Shown piece by piece: positions 8,905 to 17,973 of a stretch of 64,000 bases of DNA (position 1 is the first letter of the stretch; every line of letters starts with the position of its first letter). This DNA comes from Nitratireductor mangrovi (GTDB lineage Bacteria > Pseudomonadota > Alphaproteobacteria > Rhizobiales > Rhizobiaceae), in contig NZ_CP042301.2 of NCBI RefSeq assembly GCF_007922615.2, positions 744,001 through 808,000 of the forward strand, written 5' to 3'. The notes beneath the pieces are model-generated. The model was not told the origin of the DNA, ran no database searches, and saw nothing but the letters and a program-made list of their open reading frames with translations. The translations under genes and the position numbers were made by a program.

Positions 8905-9554
8905 GCGCGGTACATGAGGCCGCACCGCGCGTTCTGGTGACCGGCTTCGGGCCGTTTCCCGGCGCGGCCGTAAACCCCACCCAGGCGCTGGTCGAGGGAC
9001 TGCGCACCGATCCGCCAAACCTTGACGGGTTGGGCAGTTTGCGCACGGCCATCCTCGATGTCGAGTATGCGACAATCGGCGGCCAGCTCTCCGGTGCGGC
9101 GGCCGGCTTCGACCCCGACATTGCGGTGCATTTTGGCCTGGCTAACGAATGCCGCGGCTTCCGGCTAGAGAAGACCGCGCGCAACAGCCACGCAGGCGCG
9201 CGCACCGACAATGCCGGCGCGCTGCCGGCAGCGGCGACGATATGCGAAGCGCCGGCCACACTCAGTTCGAGCCTGCCTTTGCAGGAGATCGCAGTCGCGC
9301 TGGCAGCCAAGGACCTGCCGGTCGAGTGGTCGGACGACGCCGGCGGCTATCTCTGCAACGCCGTCTTCACGCTTTCGCGCGCCGGCGCTTGTGACGGCCT
9401 GGCACCGGCAATGAGCGGCTTTGTCCATGTTCCGCTGGTCGGTGAGGGGCCGGATTTCGCCATGAGTGCCGATGGCCTGCGTGAAGGCGCGCTGACGATC
9501 CTTGCAGCCTGCGTTGCCGCCTGGCGGAGCGGCCGAGGGGTGGCCGGAGCCTGA
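8901..9554 (+). CDS. pcp: pyrrolidone-carboxylate peptidase (peptidase C15)
   Basis: A 217-residue cytoplasmic cysteine peptidase that removes N-terminal pyroglutamate from peptides. The family start VLVTGFGPFPG is at 11-21. The catalytic triad is visible as Glu90 (FRLEKTARN), Cys152 (YLCNAVF) and His176 (FVHVPL). The length matches the family. It begins with GTG overlapping the stop of the acetyltransferase gene. The VNPTQ segment after the first loop is also conserved in C15 peptidases. Nothing is odd except that the His motif reads FVHVP rather than the more common FIHIP. Confidence 0.88.
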   Translation: MSAVHEAAPRVLVTGFGPFPGAAVNPTQALVEGLRTDPPNLDGLGSLRTAILDVEYATIGGQLSGAAAGFDPDIAVHFGLANECRGFRLEKTARNSHAGARTDNAGALPAAATICEAPATLSSSLPLQEIAVALAAKDLPVEWSDDAGGYLCNAVFTLSRAGACDGLAPAMSGFVHVPLVGEGPDFAMSADGLREGALTILAACVAAWRSGRGVAGA

Positions 9555-9697
9555 GGACGGGGTAGACCTCACGCCGTCCGTAGCTGTCAGCAGGCGCATT
9601 TGCGGTGCGTGCCGAGGCAGCGCAGTTCTGCTATAGGGCGGCGCCTTGAACGGGCCGCGCTAGCCGCCGCCCCGTACCCGCCACCGGACCAACCGCA

Positions 9698-10711
9698 ATG
9701 AACGAAGCCTCGCCCCTTCGCAAACCCGCCATTGATGCCGGCGCGGTGCCGCTGGCGATCTCGGCCCGTGGCCTTGTCCGGCATTTCGGCAAGGTGCGCG
9801 CCGTCGACGGCATCGACCTCGACGTGCCGCGCGGCATGATTTTCGCCATTCTCGGCCCCAACGGCGCCGGCAAGACGACGCTGATGCGCATGCTCGCCAC
9901 CCTTTCGAAACCCGATCGGGGTACCGCCACCATCCTCGACCACGACCTCGTTGCCGCGCCGGCCGAAGTGCGCTCGGTGATCGCCATGACCGGCCAGTTC
10001 GCCTCGCTCGACGAGGATCTGACCGGGCGCGAGAACCTCTTGATGCTGGCGCGGTTGTGGGGTTTTCGCGGCCGGGAAGCCAAGGCGCGCGCAGATGATC
10101 TGCTCCGGGCCTTCGAGCTTTCCGACGCGGCCCACAAGCAGGTGAAGGACTATTCCGGCGGCATGCGGCGCAGGCTCGATATCGCCGCGTCGCTGATCGT
10201 GACGCCGGGCGTGCTCTTCCTCGACGAGCCGACCACCGGGCTAGACCCCAAGGCGCGCAAGCAGGTCTGGCGCATGATCCGCGGACTGGCCGAGGCCGGC
10301 GTCACCATCCTCCTGACCACGCAATATCTGGAGGAGGCGGACCAGCTGGCGGCCCGCATCGCCGTCATCGACCACGGCCGCAAGATCGCCGAGGGCACCA
10401 GCCGCGAGCTGAAGGCGCAGACCGGGCAGGGCTTCCTGCATGTCGCGCTCGCCGATCGCGCGCGGCTCGACGAAGCAGCGCGGCTGCTGGAGGCGCAACT
10501 CGGCAACACGGTGCAGACGAGCGTCGAGGGCGCGCAGCTTTCGGTGATGGCGGGCAGCGCGGGCGCCGCCAATGAGGCTGTTGCGGCTCTGATGGCCGCC
10601 GGCATGGAGCTTTCCGACTTCGCCATGGGCCAGCCGAGCCTCGACGAGGTCTTCTTCGCCCTGACCGGCCAGCCGGCCGAGGGCGATGCCGACAAGGAGA
10701 ACGGGCAATGA
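9698..10711 (+). CDS. ABC-2 exporter ATP-binding protein (DrrA-like)
   Basis: A 337-residue ATPase of the daunorubicin-resistance (DrrA) class. Walker A is LGPNGAGKTTL, the signature is YSGGMRRRLDIAAS, and Walker B is FLDEPTTGLDPKARK. A C-terminal extension of about 100 residues follows, as is typical for this class. It energises the ABC-2 permease encoded next, with a four-base ATGA overlap. The family exports drugs, polysaccharide precursors or lipids, so the substrate is open. The first 20 residues before the ISARGLVRHF strand are not conserved. Confidence 0.9.
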   Translation: MNEASPLRKPAIDAGAVPLAISARGLVRHFGKVRAVDGIDLDVPRGMIFAILGPNGAGKTTLMRMLATLSKPDRGTATILDHDLVAAPAEVRSVIAMTGQFASLDEDLTGRENLLMLARLWGFRGREAKARADDLLRAFELSDAAHKQVKDYSGGMRRRLDIAASLIVTPGVLFLDEPTTGLDPKARKQVWRMIRGLAEAGVTILLTTQYLEEADQLAARIAVIDHGRKIAEGTSRELKAQTGQGFLHVALADRARLDEAARLLEAQLGNTVQTSVEGAQLSVMAGSAGAANEAVAALMAAGMELSDFAMGQPSLDEVFFALTGQPAEGDADKENGQ

Positions 10712-11517
10712 ACGATGTGGCAGCGACCGCCGCGGTATTGCACGGCGTCGAGCGGCCGCGCCGGCCGTCCGCCGTTTCCAACGCGCTCGTGTTCGGCTGG
10801 CGCGCGGTGCTGAAGTTCAAGCATGTGCCGGAGCAGCTTTTCGACCTGGTCATGACGCCGATCATGTTCACGTTGCTCTTCACCTTCGTGTTCGGCGGCG
10901 CGCTGGCCGGCTCGACCAGCGACTACCTGCAGTTCTTCCTGCCGGGCATCTTGGTGCAGACGGTGGTCTTCAACGCCGTCTATTCCGGCATGGGGCTGTC
11001 GACCGATCTCGGCAAGGGGCTGTTCGACCGGTTTCGTTCGCTTCCGGTGTGGCCGCTGGCGCCGTTCGCCGGGCTGATGGTGGGCGACATCCTGCGCCAC
11101 CTGATCGCCGCGGCGATCATTCTGGGCATTGGACTGATCCTCGGCTACCGGCCCGAGGCAGGTCTTGCCGGCGTCGTGGCGTCGTTTCTGATGCTGGTCG
11201 CGATCGGCTTCGGCATGGGCTGGGTGTTCCTGGTCCTCGGCCTCCTGATCCGCACGCCGACGACGGTGATGACTGTCGGCTTTACCTTCCTGTTCCCGGT
11301 CGTGTTCGCCTCCAACATCATGGTCGACCCGGCGACGATGCCGGACTGGCTGCGCGCCTTCGTCGACGTCAACCCGGTGTCGCTGATGACAACGGCGCTG
11401 CGCGGCCTGATGGGCGGCAGCGCTACGGCGATGGAGATCGGCCTGGCGCTGCTGGCACCGGTCGTGCTGACCATCGTTCTCGCGCCGACGACATTGTGGC
11501 TCTACATGAGGCGTTGA
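10708..11517 (+). CDS. ABC-2 exporter permease (DrrB/NodJ-like)
   Basis: A 269-residue inner-membrane protein with six predicted helices (about 55-75, 85-105, 137-160, 170-190, 195-215 and 245-265). It has the ABC-2 signature: NALVFGWRAVLKFKHVPEQL at the start, then a PGILVQTVVFNAVY stretch and a G-DLGKGLFDRFRSLPV loop. It partners the DrrA-like ATPase just upstream. The gene ends 15 bases before a strong bidirectional terminator shared with the converging gene on the other strand. The operon is only two genes long. Confidence 0.9.
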   Translation: MNDVAATAAVLHGVERPRRPSAVSNALVFGWRAVLKFKHVPEQLFDLVMTPIMFTLLFTFVFGGALAGSTSDYLQFFLPGILVQTVVFNAVYSGMGLSTDLGKGLFDRFRSLPVWPLAPFAGLMVGDILRHLIAAAIILGIGLILGYRPEAGLAGVVASFLMLVAIGFGMGWVFLVLGLLIRTPTTVMTVGFTFLFPVVFASNIMVDPATMPDWLRAFVDVNPVSLMTTALRGLMGGSATAMEIGLALLAPVVLTIVLAPTTLWLYMRR

Positions 11518-11531
11518 CCGACGCCGCAAAA

Positions 11532-11563
11532 GAAAACGGCCCGGAGCAGGCCGGGCCGTTTTC
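11532..11563. terminator. bidirectional rho-independent terminator
   Basis: A perfect 13-bp stem GAAAACGGCCCGG / CCGGGCCGTTTTC with loop AGCAGG. It is flanked by A-run and T-run arms, so it terminates in both directions. It lies between two genes that converge on it: the ABC-2 permease on + and the secreted protein on -. Confidence 0.92.
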
Positions 11564-11582
11564 ACGCTTCGGCAAGCGGCAT

Positions 11583-12770
11583 CTATTCGTTCGCGTTGAT
11601 CGTCAGGCCGAGTTGCTGCGGCAGCGCCTGCGGCGCCGTCATGGCGCCGGCGGCGACCATCGCGAAGGGCAGCGGGCTTGCGGGCGCGACGCGAATCTCC
11701 AGGCTCTGCGGATCATCGAGGAACTTGTTGACGGCCGCGCTCACCGCAGCGGTCAGTTCCGGATTGTTGAGCTGCGCCATGGCGAAGGGCAGGATCGCCT
11801 TGGCCTGGTTGGCGATGTCGGCCGGCTTCACCCCCTGCTGGGCGGCGAGGAAGGCCAGCACCTTGTCGGTCAGCGTGTCGTCGTCGAAGCGCAGCGCGGC
11901 GCCGTTCAGCGTCAGCTGCTGCATCAGGCCGAGCATGGCCATGCCTTGCGCCGACTGGTCCTGGCCTTCGCCTTCGGCCATCTTCGTCTGCACGTCGCGC
12001 ATAGCGTCGATGAAGGCCGGCGTATAGCCGCTGATGTCGATGGTCAGGCCGATCGTGCCGGCTTCGTCGATCGAGACGTCGTACTGGTCGACGACCATGC
12101 GCCCGTCTGCGGGGTTCCACGAGCCGGCCATCTCCAGATAGCCTTGGATCTGCTCGTAACCGAGCGCCTGTACCGTGGCCTTGGCCTGCGGGTCCTCGAT
12201 CGCGGTGAGGTCGGCCGAAAACCGCTCGGCCGCTCCGGAGAATTCCAGCGGCGCATCGTCGCCGGGCGGCGACATCTCGAAATGCAGTTGCTCGAGCGAG
12301 AACAGCGTGCTGCCGGCGCGCGTCACCGTGAGGCTGTCGAGGTCGGCGCTTTCGTAGAAGGAAATCTTGGAGGCGACGTCGTCGCCACCCTCCGGCGGCA
12401 GTTGCAGGCCGGAAACCGAGATTCCGTAGATTTCGACGTTCACGCCTTCATTGGCAAAGGAGTAGGTCGGCATCGACAGCGTGCCGACGACGATCGTGTC
12501 GCCATCGTCCGAGATGTCGCCAAGCTGGATGTTGCCGAGCGGAATCTGGTTGTCGGTGCCGACCGGCTGCACGACGACGCCTTCCAGGGTGACCTGCGTG
12601 CCGTCGCCGCTGACGCCGGCCCAGGTCGCCTCCATGCCCTGCTTTTCGAACATCGCCTCCATGCGTTGGGCCACCTCCTCGGCGCTCGCCGCCCATGCGC
12701 CCTGCGGCAGAGCGGCGGCGATGAAGCCGGTGGTGAGAAAGGCCATGAGGCGCGAGCGATGATACGACAT
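11583..12770 (-). CDS. secreted protein of unknown function
   Basis: A 395-residue protein with a clear Sec signal peptide (MSYHRSRLMAFL, a hydrophobic core, cleavage after about residue 27 at GAWA-AS). The mature part is acidic, has no cysteines that I can see, and alternates beta-rich stretches with two helical blocks near residues 250-350. It resembles the broad group of rhizobial periplasmic proteins annotated as hypothetical, with no catalytic motif that I can identify. ATG 12770 has AGGGAA upstream and puts the basic residues directly before the hydrophobic core. ATG 12797 is the alternative. It ends at the shared terminator and stands alone. Confidence 0.75.
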   Translation of the reverse strand: MSYHRSRLMAFLTTGFIAAALPQGAWAASAEEVAQRMEAMFEKQGMEATWAGVSGDGTQVTLEGVVVQPVGTDNQIPLGNIQLGDISDDGDTIVVGTLSMPTYSFANEGVNVEIYGISVSGLQLPPEGGDDVASKISFYESADLDSLTVTRAGSTLFSLEQLHFEMSPPGDDAPLEFSGAAERFSADLTAIEDPQAKATVQALGYEQIQGYLEMAGSWNPADGRMVVDQYDVSIDEAGTIGLTIDISGYTPAFIDAMRDVQTKMAEGEGQDQSAQGMAMLGLMQQLTLNGAALRFDDDTLTDKVLAFLAAQQGVKPADIANQAKAILPFAMAQLNNPELTAAVSAAVNKFLDDPQSLEIRVAPASPLPFAMVAAGAMTAPQALPQQLGLTINANE

Positions 12771-12955
12771 AATGCGGTTCCCTGAGTTGGCGTACACGTC
12801 CCTGTGGCCCCTATGTCCGCGAACAAAAGGACCGGATGATGTCCTGCTGCGAAAATTGACGCAGGGTCAGTGAATTGCGCCACTTTGGCCGATTGTCGGC
12901 ACTGCCGCCACATATTCCCGCGCGAATGCTAAACGTTGCGGAGGCTCGGCGGCCG

Positions 12956-13576
12956 CTAGAACGCGAAGCCGATGCTGACCGACACCAGCGTGTGCTGGGC
13001 GTCGACGATCCGCCGCGTGCCAATCTGGCCGACATATTCGTACTCGGCGCGCATGAAAAGACCGTCAGGAAAATCGTGCTGGAGCCCAAAACCCAGCAGA
13101 TAGGTCGGGCCGTCCTCCGCCACCGATCCGCCGGCGGTCGATGTCTGCCTGATCCATTTGTAGGCGCCGCCCGCCTTGGCGAAGACGCTCAGACTGTCGA
13201 GCCACGGGCGGCGGAACCAGGGATTTTCGTTGAGCGGATGGCGGGCGATCAGGGCCGCTGCTGCTGCATGGGCGTGCTCGGTCGCCACGCCGAAGGCCAG
13301 CGGCGAGCGGCCAAGACGATAATAGGCGAACTCGATCGCCAGCACCGAGGTGACGCTGGCCCCGGCGAAGACCTTCTGGCCGGCGACCCACCGCTTGGTG
13401 CTGAGCGGCGCGCCGGGCACGTAACCGGTGTGATGGACAGGCCCGAAACCGGCGCCGACATAGGGTTCGGCCGTCAGCCAGTCGAAGCGGTGATCGCCCG
13501 CCGATTTCGGGCCGGCATGGGCGGTCGACAGCAACAGGACCATGATGATCCCCGCTAGCAATGGCCATTTCGTCAT
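12956..13576 (-). CDS. outer-membrane beta-barrel protein
   Basis: A 206-residue protein. Residues 1-21 form a signal peptide ending THA-GP. The remainder consists of alternating amphipathic strands with many aromatic and glycine residues (EPYVGAGFGPVHH, AIEFAYYRLG, LFMRAEYEYVGQIG) and ends LVSVSIGFAF with a C-terminal phenylalanine. That terminal aromatic residue is the recognition signal of the BAM insertion machinery. The size suggests an eight-stranded OmpA/OmpW-type barrel. The role is unknown. It is divergent from parC, with about 100 bases between them. No clear ribosome-binding site precedes the ATG. Confidence 0.7.
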   Translation of the reverse strand: MTKWPLLAGIIMVLLLSTAHAGPKSAGDHRFDWLTAEPYVGAGFGPVHHTGYVPGAPLSTKRWVAGQKVFAGASVTSVLAIEFAYYRLGRSPLAFGVATEHAHAAAAALIARHPLNENPWFRRPWLDSLSVFAKAGGAYKWIRQTSTAGGSVAEDGPTYLLGFGLQHDFPDGLFMRAEYEYVGQIGTRRIVDAQHTLVSVSIGFAF

Positions 13577-13678
13577 CGTGCGCCACGCCCGAACGTTGGA
13601 TGGCTATCGATCATATCGGGTTGGGGGAAGCCTGGCCACGCACTTGCCGCGAATCAGCGCGTCGGCTAACCGGAAACC

Positions 13679-15937
13679 ATGGGAAACAGCCTTGTTCCGC
13701 CGGGGGGCGACGACGGCGACAATATCGAGCCGGTCGATCTGAGGCGCGCCCTCGAGGAGCGCTATCTCGCCTATGCCCTGTCCACCATCATGCACCGCGC
13801 GCTGCCGGATGTGCGCGACGGGCTGAAGCCCGTGCATCGGCGCATCATGCACACCATGCGGCTGTTGCGGTTGAACCCCGACCAGGGTTTCGCGAAATGC
13901 GCCCGCATCGTCGGCGACGTGATGGGCAAGTTCCATCCGCATGGCGACCAGGCGATTTACGACGCGCTGGTGCGGCTGGCGCAGTCGTTCTCGATGCGCT
14001 ACCCGCTGGTCGACGGCCAGGGCAATTTCGGCAATATCGACGGCGATAGCGCCGCCGCCATGCGCTACACCGAAGCGCGGATGACGGACGTCTCGACGCA
14101 TCTGCTCGAAGGCATCACCGAGGACGCGGTCGATTTCCGCCCGACCTACAACGAGGAGGATGAGGAGCCGGCGGTGCTGCCCGGCGCCTTCCCGAACCTG
14201 CTCGCCAACGGCTCGTCCGGCATCGCCGTCGGCATGGCAACCTCGATCCCGCCGCATAATGTCGCCGAGCTTTGCGACGCCGCGCTTCATCTGATTACTG
14301 CGCCCGACGCCAGCGTCGCCGACCTGATGCAGTTCGTAGAAGGACCGGACTTTCCGACCGGCGGCATCATCGTCGACGACCGCGCCACCATTCTCGACGC
14401 CTACGAAACCGGGCGCGGCTCGTTCCGGGTGCGTGCCCGCTGGCACCAGGAAGATCAGGGTAGAGGCACGTGGATCGCGGTGGTGACCGAAATCCCGTTC
14501 GGCGTCCAGAAATCGCGCCTGATCGAGAAGACTGCGGAACTGCTTCTGGCGCGCAAACTGCCGTTGCTAGAGGATATCCGCGACGAAAGCGCCGAAGATA
14601 TCCGCGTCGTGCTGGTACCCAAAAGCCGTTCGGTCGACCCGGCATTGTTGATGGAGTCGCTGTTCAAGCTGACCGAGCTCGAAAGCCGCATCGGGCTCAA
14701 CATGAACGTGCTTTCGCGCGGCCGCGTGCCCAACGTCCTGTCGCTCAAGGGCGTATTGCAGGAGTGGCTCGAACACCGCAAGGAAGTGCTTGTGCGGCGT
14801 TCGCGCCATCGTCTGGCCGAGATCGAGCGGCGGCTGGAAATCCTCGCCGGCTACCTGATCGCCTATCTCAACATCGACGAGGTGATCCGCATCATCCGCG
14901 AGGAGGACGAGCCGAAGAAGGTGATGATGGTCCGCTGGGACCTGACCGACGCGCAGGCCGAGGCGATCCTCAACATGCGGCTGCGCGCCCTGCGCAAGCT
15001 CGAAGAGATCGAGATCCGCAAGGAGCACGGCGAACTGAGCGAGGAAAAGAAGCAGATCGAGGGGCTGCTCGCCTCCGAGGCCAAGCAGTGGCAGACGGTC
15101 GCCTGGCAGGTCGGCGAGATAGGCAAGAAGTTCGGCCCGGAGGACAACCCTGAACTCGGCAGCCGCCGCACCACCTTCTCGGAAGCCCCCGACCACGACC
15201 TCTCCGACATCCACCACGCCATGGTGGAAAAGGAGCCGGTAACGGTGGTGGTCTCGGAAAAGGGCTGGCTGCGCGCCATGAAGGGGCATCTTTCCGACTA
15301 TTCGGCGCTGTCCTTCAAGGAGGGCGACAAGCTCAAGCTCGCCTTCCACGCCCAGACCACCGACAAGGTGCTGATCTTCACCACCGGCGGCAAGTTCTAT
15401 ACCATCGGCGCCGACCGGCTGCCAGGCGGGCGCGGCCATGGCGAGCCGGTCAGGATCATCGTCGACATGGACAACGACCAGGCGATCGTCACCGCCTTTG
15501 CCCACGACCCGCAGCGCCGCCTGCTTCTGGCCTCATGGGCCGGCAACGGCTTCGTGGTGCCGGAGGCCGAGGTCGTCGCCAACACCCGCAAGGGCCGGCA
15601 GGTGATGAACGTCAAGGCGCCGGACGAGGCCAAGCTCTGCGTTCCGGTTGCCGGCGATCACGTCGCGATCGTTGGCGAGAACCGCAAGCTTCTGGTGTTC
15701 CCGCTCTCCGACGTGCCGGAGATGACGCGCGGCAAGGGGGTCCGGCTGCAGAAATACAAGGATGGCGGCATCGCCGACATCAAGACCTTTGCCATGGAGG
15801 AGGGGCTGTCCTGGCAGGATTCGGCCGAGCGGACGTTCACCCGCAGCCGCGAGGAACTGGCGGAATGGATCGGCGCCCGCGCCGCCGCCGGCCGCATGGC
15901 CCCGAAAGGCTTTCCGCGGACCGGGAAGTTCGGATGA
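13679..15937 (+). CDS. parC: DNA topoisomerase IV subunit A
   Basis: A 752-residue type IIA topoisomerase subunit that cuts and rejoins DNA during decatenation of daughter chromosomes, together with ParE. The breakage-reunion core starts at about residue 25. The active-site tyrosine is Tyr130 in MRYTEARM, preceded by the [16 protein letters not shown] motif. The quinolone-determining segment reads [11 protein letters not shown], with Gln91 and Asp95 at the positions of the Ser and Glu/Asp of enterobacterial ParC. The shorter C-terminal part, without a GyrA-box of the classical kind that I can find, fits ParC rather than GyrA. GGAAACC precedes the ATG. Confidence 0.95.
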   Translation: MGNSLVPPGGDDGDNIEPVDLRRALEERYLAYALSTIMHRALPDVRDGLKPVHRRIMHTMRLLRLNPDQGFAKCARIVGDVMGKFHPHGDQAIYDALVRLAQSFSMRYPLVDGQGNFGNIDGDSAAAMRYTEARMTDVSTHLLEGITEDAVDFRPTYNEEDEEPAVLPGAFPNLLANGSSGIAVGMATSIPPHNVAELCDAALHLITAPDASVADLMQFVEGPDFPTGGIIVDDRATILDAYETGRGSFRVRARWHQEDQGRGTWIAVVTEIPFGVQKSRLIEKTAELLLARKLPLLEDIRDESAEDIRVVLVPKSRSVDPALLMESLFKLTELESRIGLNMNVLSRGRVPNVLSLKGVLQEWLEHRKEVLVRRSRHRLAEIERRLEILAGYLIAYLNIDEVIRIIREEDEPKKVMMVRWDLTDAQAEAILNMRLRALRKLEEIEIRKEHGELSEEKKQIEGLLASEAKQWQTVAWQVGEIGKKFGPEDNPELGSRRTTFSEAPDHDLSDIHHAMVEKEPVTVVVSEKGWLRAMKGHLSDYSALSFKEGDKLKLAFHAQTTDKVLIFTTGGKFYTIGADRLPGGRGHGEPVRIIVDMDNDQAIVTAFAHDPQRRLLLASWAGNGFVVPEAEVVANTRKGRQVMNVKAPDEAKLCVPVAGDHVAIVGENRKLLVFPLSDVPEMTRGKGVRLQKYKDGGIADIKTFAMEEGLSWQDSAERTFTRSREELAEWIGARAAAGRMAPKGFPRTGKFG

Positions 15938-15962
15938 GCGGAAAAAGCACCGCTAGTGGCGG

Positions 15963-16457
15963 TTAGCCGCCATCAACGTTCGATCGGACTTGGTAGGGTA
16001 GCATCGCTACCGCCCTGATCTCCATAAGGCCCCCGGGCACGATCAGTTCGCTGACGCCGATCGCGGTCCAGGCAGGGTAGGGGGCCGTCAGGTAGCGGTC
16101 CTTCACGCGCATGAAGGTCTCCATGTGCCGGGCGATGTCGACATGGTAGGTTGTGATCTCGACGACGTCGGAAAGCCCGGCGCCGACTTCGGACAGGATC
16201 GCTTTCAGGGCCTCGAACGCGGTTGCGAACTGGGCCTCCGGGTCGCGGACAGTCATCAGGGCCGCCAGCGGGGCGTCTTCCGCGCCTTGCAGTGTCGATT
16301 CGGCGCCCTTGAGGCCATCGGCGCCAGGGGTTTCTCCGCCCGGGCTGGTGCCGACGATGCCGGAACAATAGATCATCCCGTTCGCCACCACCGCCGGGGC
16401 GAAATGCCAATTGTCGTAGACTGCCTGCAACGCCGCAGGAACGATTGTCTTGCGCAT
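15963..16457 (-). CDS. RidA/YjgF-family protein
   Basis: A 164-residue protein of the RidA (UK114) family, which forms trimers and hydrolyses reactive enamine/imine intermediates in its best-known members. The family features are GMIYCSGIVG near residue 27, the central helix FEALKAILSEVGAGLSDVVEITTYHVD and the C-terminal strand MEIRAVAML. The arginine that marks true RidA (in E. coli Arg105, just before the last strand) appears to be absent: the matching stretch is GVSELIVPGG. It may therefore belong to another Rid subgroup with a different activity. It converges on parC with only 25 bases between them. Confidence 0.85.
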   Translation of the reverse strand: MRKTIVPAALQAVYDNWHFAPAVVANGMIYCSGIVGTSPGGETPGADGLKGAESTLQGAEDAPLAALMTVRDPEAQFATAFEALKAILSEVGAGLSDVVEITTYHVDIARHMETFMRVKDRYLTAPYPAWTAIGVSELIVPGGLMEIRAVAMLPYQVRSNVDGG

Positions 16458-16641
16458 GGTTCATGCACCTCCAGGACACGTTGCGCTAGCAGGCCACGAA
16501 TGCGGGCCGAGAGCAACGACGTGGAGGCCCGCGGCGCTTCCTGACAACCTTCTGTCAGCATCCATGGCTCGCAGCGAGAAACGGCGCTTGCCGGCAGGCG
16601 CGTGTGGGGCCTACTCGTGGCGGCGAGAGGATATTGCTGCC

Positions 16642-17211
16642 ATGGACCATGCGATCGCATCCATATTCTGGCGCCGGCTCGACCGGCAAGGGCACGACGC
16701 CTGCGCTCTGTGGGCGCGGCCTGACGGCTTTGAGCTTGCCGGCAGCGCGGTGTTCGAGGAGGCGGGCCGGCCTTGCGCGCTCACCTATCGCGTCGACTGC
16801 GATGCCGGTTGGGCGACGCGCCGGGCGACGGTGAACGGATTTGTCGGGACGGACCCGGTCGAGGTCGCGATCGTCCGCGACCCGACCGGCGGCTGGACGC
16901 TCAACGGGGTGCCGCAAGCAGCACCGCGTGACTGTGTCGACGTCGACCTCGGCTTCACGCCGGCGACAAATCTGCTTGTGCTGCGGCGCTTCGCGCTGGA
17001 TGTCGGCAAGGAGAGGCCGGCGCCCGCCGCCTATCTGGCATTTCCAGACCTGCGGCTCGACCGGCTGGAACAGCATTACCGCCGCAGCGGCGAGGCCACC
17101 TACGACTATGCGGCGCCGGTCTACGATTACGCCGCGACGCTGACCGTGTCGCCGGTCGGCTTCGTCACCGACTATCCGCAACTCTGGTCCGCTGCCGAAC
17201 ACGCGCCATAG
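16642..17211 (+). CDS. putative glycolipid-binding protein (PF06475-like)
   Basis: A 189-residue protein that matches my recollection of the putative glycolipid-binding family. It starts with a short IFWRRLD strand. The family ending is the repeat YDYAAPVYDYAATLTVSPVG followed by FVTDYPQLW. No signal peptide is visible, so it is probably cytoplasmic despite the family name, which has little experimental backing. The ATG at 16642 has GAGAGG about eleven bases upstream; longer in-frame starts back to 16450 add non-conserved sequence that overlaps the divergent RidA-family gene. The gene is divergent from that neighbour and stands alone. Confidence 0.72.
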   Translation: MDHAIASIFWRRLDRQGHDACALWARPDGFELAGSAVFEEAGRPCALTYRVDCDAGWATRRATVNGFVGTDPVEVAIVRDPTGGWTLNGVPQAAPRDCVDVDLGFTPATNLLVLRRFALDVGKERPAPAAYLAFPDLRLDRLEQHYRRSGEATYDYAAPVYDYAATLTVSPVGFVTDYPQLWSAAEHAP

Positions 17212-17230
17212 CGGCGCACTCGATCGCTGT

Positions 17231-17276
17231 TGACATATCAGGCTTTCATATGTCAAAAAATTATGACATATGAAAG
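17231..17276. promoter_or_regulatory. palindromic operator with three half-sites ahead of the ArsR gene
   Basis: A perfect 13-bp inverted repeat, CTTTCATATGTCA (17243-17255) and TGACATATGAAAG (17264-17276), is separated by eight A/T bases. A third TGACATAT half-site lies at 17231-17238 and overlaps a TTGACA that could be a -35 box. The block is AT-rich in a GC-rich region and ends 13 bases before the start codon of the ArsR-type gene. It is most simply an autoregulatory operator. Binding is inference. Confidence 0.75.
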
Positions 17277-17289
17277 AAAGGAATAGGCG

Positions 17290-17634
17290 TTGTCGGCCGT
17301 CTCGGGGGACCAACTGCTCAAGGCCTTGTCGGCGCTCGCCAATCCGGTGCGACTGCAGGTGATTGCGGCGTTAGCGACTGGCGGGCGCAACTATGTCAGC
17401 CAATTGGCGCGCGAGATCGGCATCAGCCGGCCATTGCTGCACATGCACCTGGCGCGTCTGGAGGCAGCGGGCCTGGTATCGGGCACGCTGGAGGTCTCCG
17501 ACGACGGCAAGGCGCACAACTATTTCGTGGCAACCGACTTCGCCTTCACGCTCACACCGCAAGCGATCGCGCAAGCGGCAACAACGCTCTCGGGCGAGGC
17601 GGGCAAAGCAAGCAAGGAGAACAGGAATGACTGA
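17290..17634 (+). CDS. ArsR-like winged-helix transcriptional regulator
   Basis: A 114-residue winged-helix protein. The fold shows as LLKALSALANPVRLQVIAAL, then YVSQLAREIGISRPLLHMHLARLEAAGLVSG and the wing LEVSDDGKAHNYFVATD. No metal-binding cysteines of the classical ArsR kind are present, so the signal is not obviously a metal. The start is TTG at 17290 with AAAGGAA seven bases upstream. It overlaps the following small membrane-protein gene by eight bases. The pair sits directly behind a strong palindrome and is probably autoregulated. Confidence 0.82.
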   Translation: MSAVSGDQLLKALSALANPVRLQVIAALATGGRNYVSQLAREIGISRPLLHMHLARLEAAGLVSGTLEVSDDGKAHNYFVATDFAFTLTPQAIAQAATTLSGEAGKASKENRND

Positions 17635-17893
17635 TTCCCAGATTGGCGTGATCATGGGCGCTACCGTGCTCACGCTGGGTACGATCGTCCTTGTCACCGT
17701 GATTATCCAGTTCGCGGCCACCTGGCGGGCGCGTGCGGCGATGGCGCGCGACGAGGCATATCGGGGTCTGGCCGAGCAGGCCGTGACGGCACGGACAGCG
17801 GCGGCCGCCCTCGACCAGAAGCTGGCCGACGAACTCGCCGACGTGCGGACGCGGCTCACCGCGATAGAAAAAATGCTGAAAGAGGTTGGCTGA
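17627..17893 (+). CDS. small membrane protein with cytoplasmic coiled coil
   Basis: An 88-residue protein: residues 8-32 form one long hydrophobic helix (IGVIMGATVLTLGTIVLVTV), followed by basic residues and then a heptad-like alpha-helix rich in Ala, Glu, Arg and Leu to the end (DQKLADELADVRTRLTAIEKML). This gives an inner-membrane anchor with a cytoplasmic coiled coil. I recognise no family. AAGGAG lies eight bases upstream of the ATG, and the gene overlaps the ArsR-like regulator by eight bases, so the two are translated together. It could be a membrane anchor or antagonist for the regulator, or the regulated effector. The function is unknown. Confidence 0.75.
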   Translation: MTDSQIGVIMGATVLTLGTIVLVTVIIQFAATWRARAAMARDEAYRGLAEQAVTARTAAAALDQKLADELADVRTRLTAIEKMLKEVG

Positions 17894-17973
17894 CGGAAAA
17901 CCGCACCCATATGAAAAGAAATTCAGTCCAGCCGAAAGCACGATGAAGGGGTCTCATGGTGCATTGCAGCATC

